In this document: in pieces, positions 22,270-24,491 of the stretch
How positions within the stretch are numbered: the stretch's first letter is position 1
Layout: the number at the start of each line of letters is the position of its first letter
Origin: STD2-77 sp964503935
Lineage (GTDB): Bacteria; Patescibacteriota; Minisyncoccia; JAHIHE01; JAGLIN01
Assembly (NCBI GenBank): GCA_964503935.1
Contig: CAZDCJ010000013.1
Coordinates: 1-24,491, forward strand
Reading direction: 5' to 3'
Length of the DNA: 24,491 nucleotides
Program-made: the position numbers and the translations under genes
The notes under the pieces: generated by a model
What the model was told of the DNA's origin: nothing
Database searches by the model: none
What the model saw: only the letters and a program-made list of their open reading frames with translations

Positions 22270-24354
22270 TTACTTCGCTGCTGCGTTCTTTTCCTGGAGT
22301 TCCGCTGCGAGGTTCTTCGGCAGTTCCTGATATTTCTCAAACTCCATGGTGTAAGCGGCGCGGCCCTGGCTCATCGAACGGACCTGGGTCGAATAGCCGA
22401 ACATCGAGCTCAGCGGAACGTGCGCGGTAATGACTTTGATGCCGTCGGCGCGGTCGCCCATATCCTCGATCTGTCCCCGCTTGGAGCTGAGGTCTCCGAC
22501 AATGTCGCCCATAAACTGTTCCGGCGTAGTAACCTCAACCTTCATGATCGGCTCAAGAATGACTGGCTGAGCCCTCTTGAAAGCTTCCTGGAACGCGAGA
22601 GACCCCGCGATCTTGAAAGCGGCTTCAGAGGAGTCTACTTCATGGAAAGAGCCGTCATAGACGGTCGCCTTGATGTCAATTACCGGATAACCCGCGAGAA
22701 CGCCGCGCGCCATGGCTTCCTCGACGCCTTTGCCGATCGGCTTGATGTATTCCTGCGGAATCACACCACCTTTGATCTCATTGACGAATTCGTAACCCTT
22801 GCCGCTCTCGAGCGGCTCGATCCGGAGCCAGCAGTGGCCGTACTGGCCGCGTCCGCCGGACTGGCGTACGTATTTGCCTTCCGCCTGCGCCTCAGACTTG
22901 ATAGCCTCACGGTAAGCTACCTTCGGCTGGCCGACATTGGCTTCCACTTTCATCTCGCGAAGAAGTCTGTCGACGAGCACTTCGAGATGCAGCTCACCCA
23001 TCCCCTTGATGATGGTCTGACCGGTCTCTTCATCAGTCTCGACCTTGAAAGTCGGATCTTCGTCAGCAAGCTTCTTGAGCCCCATCCCCATCTTTTCCTG
23101 ATCAGCTTTGGTCTTCGGCTCGATAGCCACGGACATGACCGGTTCCGGGAAAGTCATCTGTTCAAGGATGATCGGAGATTTTTCGTCGCAGAGAGTGTTT
23201 CCGGTAGTAGTATTCTTGAGTCCCACGGTCGCGGCGATGCCGCCCGCATATACCTCAGTGATTTCCTCGCGGTGATTGGCGTGCATCCGGAGGATCCGGC
23301 TTATACGCTCCTTCTCGCCCGTATTGGTATTTAGAAGATAAGTTCCCGCCTTGAGGACTCCCGAGTAAACGCGGAAGAAAGTCAGCTGTCCTACGAAAGG
23401 ATCGGTCGCGACCTTGAAAGCAAGGACTGCGAGCGGCTCATCATCGCTCGGGTGCCTCTCGATCGACTGATCATTCTTCGGATCGATACCGGTGATAGCC
23501 GGCACGTCAATCGGAGACGGCAGATACGCGATCACGCCGTCCAGGATCGGCTGGATGCCCTTGTTCTTGAGGGCAGTACCGCAAAATACCGGGAAGAGCT
23601 CGGTGGCGATGGTCGCCTTGCGAAGTCCCCGCACGATATCCGCTTCGGTAATCTCTTCGCTGGCAAGATATTTCTCCATGAGATCGTCGTTGTATTCGGC
23701 GACTTTCTCCACGAGAAGCGCGCGCCATTTCTCTACTTCGTCCCGCATATCCTCCGGCACCGCGCCCTCGACGACCTGCTCGCTTTGCGCGCCTTCGAAA
23801 TGATAGGATACGCGGCGGATAAGATCAATGACTCCTTCGAATTTCTCCTCGATGCCGATCGGCAGCTGCACCGCTACGGCGTTCCTATTCAGCCGTTCGA
23901 GTATGGAATCGAAGCCGCGATAAAAGTCGGCTCCCGTCCGGTCCATCTTATTGATGAAGCACATACGGGGCACTTCGTATTTATCAGCCTGGCGCCATAC
24001 GGTCTCGCTCTGGGATTCCACGCCGGCGACGCCGTCGAATACCACGACTCCTCCGTCAAGCACGCGAAGAGAACGTTCCACTTCTACGGTAAAATCCACG
24101 TGGCCGGGAGTATCGATGAGGTTAAACTGGTGGTCTTTCCATATACAAGTAGTAGCGGCGGATGTGATGGTAATCCCTCTTTCTCTTTCCTGTTCCATCC
24201 AGTCCATGGTCGCTTCCCCGTCGTGTACCTCTCCTATCTTGTGGCTCACTCCGGTAAAAAAGAGGATTCTTTCTGAGGTGGTCGTCTTTCCGGCATCGAT
24301 GTGAGCGATAATCCCGAAGTTCCGCACCTTGTCGATTGGGTATTGTCTAGGCAT
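22270..24354 (-). CDS. fusA: Translation elongation factor G
   Basis: EF-G is the GTPase that drives ribosomal translocation and, with RRF, ribosome recycling. The 694-aa protein has G1 AHIDAGKTTT (17-26), the switch RERGITITSAAT (57-68), G3 DTPGH (81-85) and G4 NKMD (135-138). Domains II to V follow, with GMGELHLEVLVDRL and the typical C-terminal FGYSTQVRSMSQGRAAYTMEF. Length is normal and no domain is missing. The ATG at 24354 has AAGGA 7 nt upstream. It stands alone with its own promoter and terminator, not beside rpsL or rpsG within this window. Confidence 0.98.
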   Translation of the reverse strand: MPRQYPIDKVRNFGIIAHIDAGKTTTSERILFFTGVSHKIGEVHDGEATMDWMEQERERGITITSAATTCIWKDHQFNLIDTPGHVDFTVEVERSLRVLDGGVVVFDGVAGVESQSETVWRQADKYEVPRMCFINKMDRTGADFYRGFDSILERLNRNAVAVQLPIGIEEKFEGVIDLIRRVSYHFEGAQSEQVVEGAVPEDMRDEVEKWRALLVEKVAEYNDDLMEKYLASEEITEADIVRGLRKATIATELFPVFCGTALKNKGIQPILDGVIAYLPSPIDVPAITGIDPKNDQSIERHPSDDEPLAVLAFKVATDPFVGQLTFFRVYSGVLKAGTYLLNTNTGEKERISRILRMHANHREEITEVYAGGIAATVGLKNTTTGNTLCDEKSPIILEQMTFPEPVMSVAIEPKTKADQEKMGMGLKKLADEDPTFKVETDEETGQTIIKGMGELHLEVLVDRLLREMKVEANVGQPKVAYREAIKSEAQAEGKYVRQSGGRGQYGHCWLRIEPLESGKGYEFVNEIKGGVIPQEYIKPIGKGVEEAMARGVLAGYPVIDIKATVYDGSFHEVDSSEAAFKIAGSLAFQEAFKRAQPVILEPIMKVEVTTPEQFMGDIVGDLSSKRGQIEDMGDRADGIKVITAHVPLSSMFGYSTQVRSMSQGRAAYTMEFEKYQELPKNLAAELQEKNAAAK

Positions 24355-24411
24355 AATTTTCCTTAACTTTGATTAGACTTTTTTAAAATGTATTTAAATA
24401 GACACAAACCA

Positions 24412-24429
24412 CCAGCCTCGGTAGGCTGG
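24412..24429 (-). promoter_or_regulatory. Hairpin in the fusA leader
   Basis: CCAGCCT (24412-24418), CGGT, AGGCTGG (24423-24429): a perfect 7-bp stem with a 4-nt loop, about 25 nt downstream of the predicted transcript start and 57 nt before the ATG. No T-run follows, so it is not a terminator; it may stabilise or regulate the mRNA. Confidence 0.5.
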
Positions 24430-24457
24430 CAGACAAGCTTCTACTTTTTACTTGGCT

Positions 24458-24486
24458 ATTATATTACAAAAAGTTGACAGTGTCAA
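24458..24486 (-). promoter_or_regulatory. Perfect-consensus promoter of fusA with palindrome
   Basis: Minus strand: TTGACA (24481-24486), 17 bp, TATAAT (24458-24463). Both boxes and the spacer match consensus. TTGACAGTGTCAA (24474-24486) is a perfect palindrome over the -35 box and could be an operator. The predicted start is near 24451. Confidence 0.9.
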
Positions 24487-24491
24487 TTTAA

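Noticed and set aside
22264..23334. Long plus-strand frame opposite fusA
   Set aside because: Shadow of the EF-G gene; codon bias of fusA keeps the reverse frame open.

Overview
The window looks like a chromosomal segment of a small-genome bacterium, most likely from the Candidate Phyla Radiation (Patescibacteria, Parcubacteria-like). This is inferred from gene content: a compact alpha operon, a membrane-anchored baseplate-J-like protein paired with a PilM/FtsA-type ATPase and a winged-helix/nucleotidyltransferase-like protein, divergent MurG, and several small lineage-specific hypotheticals. UGA reads as stop and the code is standard. Exactly 100 N at 1792-1891 mark a scaffold gap, so linkage across it is not proven.

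Layout, left to right: (i) 1-1791: dispersed repeats, a hairpin, and two minus-strand hypothetical genes that end at the gap. (ii) 1892-6301: the alpha-type operon on the minus strand, in transcription order infA, rpmJ, rpsM, rpsK, rpsD, rpoA, rplQ, rplM, rpsI, from a TTGACA promoter at 6273-6301 to a strong terminator at 1893-1923. (iii) 6302-6749: an intergenic stretch with repeats. (iv) 6750-10691: three minus-strand genes, for a wHTH/NTase-like regulator (own promoter and probable terminator), a PilM/FtsA-like ATPase, and a single-pass baseplate-J-like surface protein. (v) 10744-11861: a small hypothetical gene and a repeat-rich spacer. (vi) 11862-13696: an ABC exporter. (vii) 13977-14680: the only convincing plus-strand gene, with a good sigma70 promoter and a terminator. 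(viii) 14677-19798: a cell-wall cluster, in transcription order ATP-grasp ligase, ftsW, murG, then murC. (ix) 20031-21925: a threonine-synthase-like PLP enzyme and a class I methyltransferase. (x) 22102-24486: a repeat and fusA (EF-G) with a perfect-consensus promoter.

How it fits together: the window combines the translation/transcription core (alpha operon, EF-G), peptidoglycan lipid-II synthesis and polymerisation (MurC, MurG, FtsW), and probable envelope functions (PilM-like with the J-like protein, the ABC exporter). The ATP-grasp enzyme has zero spacing to ftsW, which makes a cell-wall role worth considering.

The most unusual signals concern translation initiation. Eight of the nine ribosomal-operon genes have no Shine-Dalgarno (SD) motif. 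Two accessory genes (10807-11154 and 21223-21855) have a promoter and a clear SD followed by AUC, with no AUG, GUG or UUG at that site, while the reading frame upstream of the first ATG looks coding. Second is a set of terminal-inverted-repeat elements: two diverged copies are both exactly 108 bp, and several TGTCATTCC hairpins are scattered through the intergenic DNA. I saw no tRNA, rRNA, CRISPR array, transposase or phage gene.
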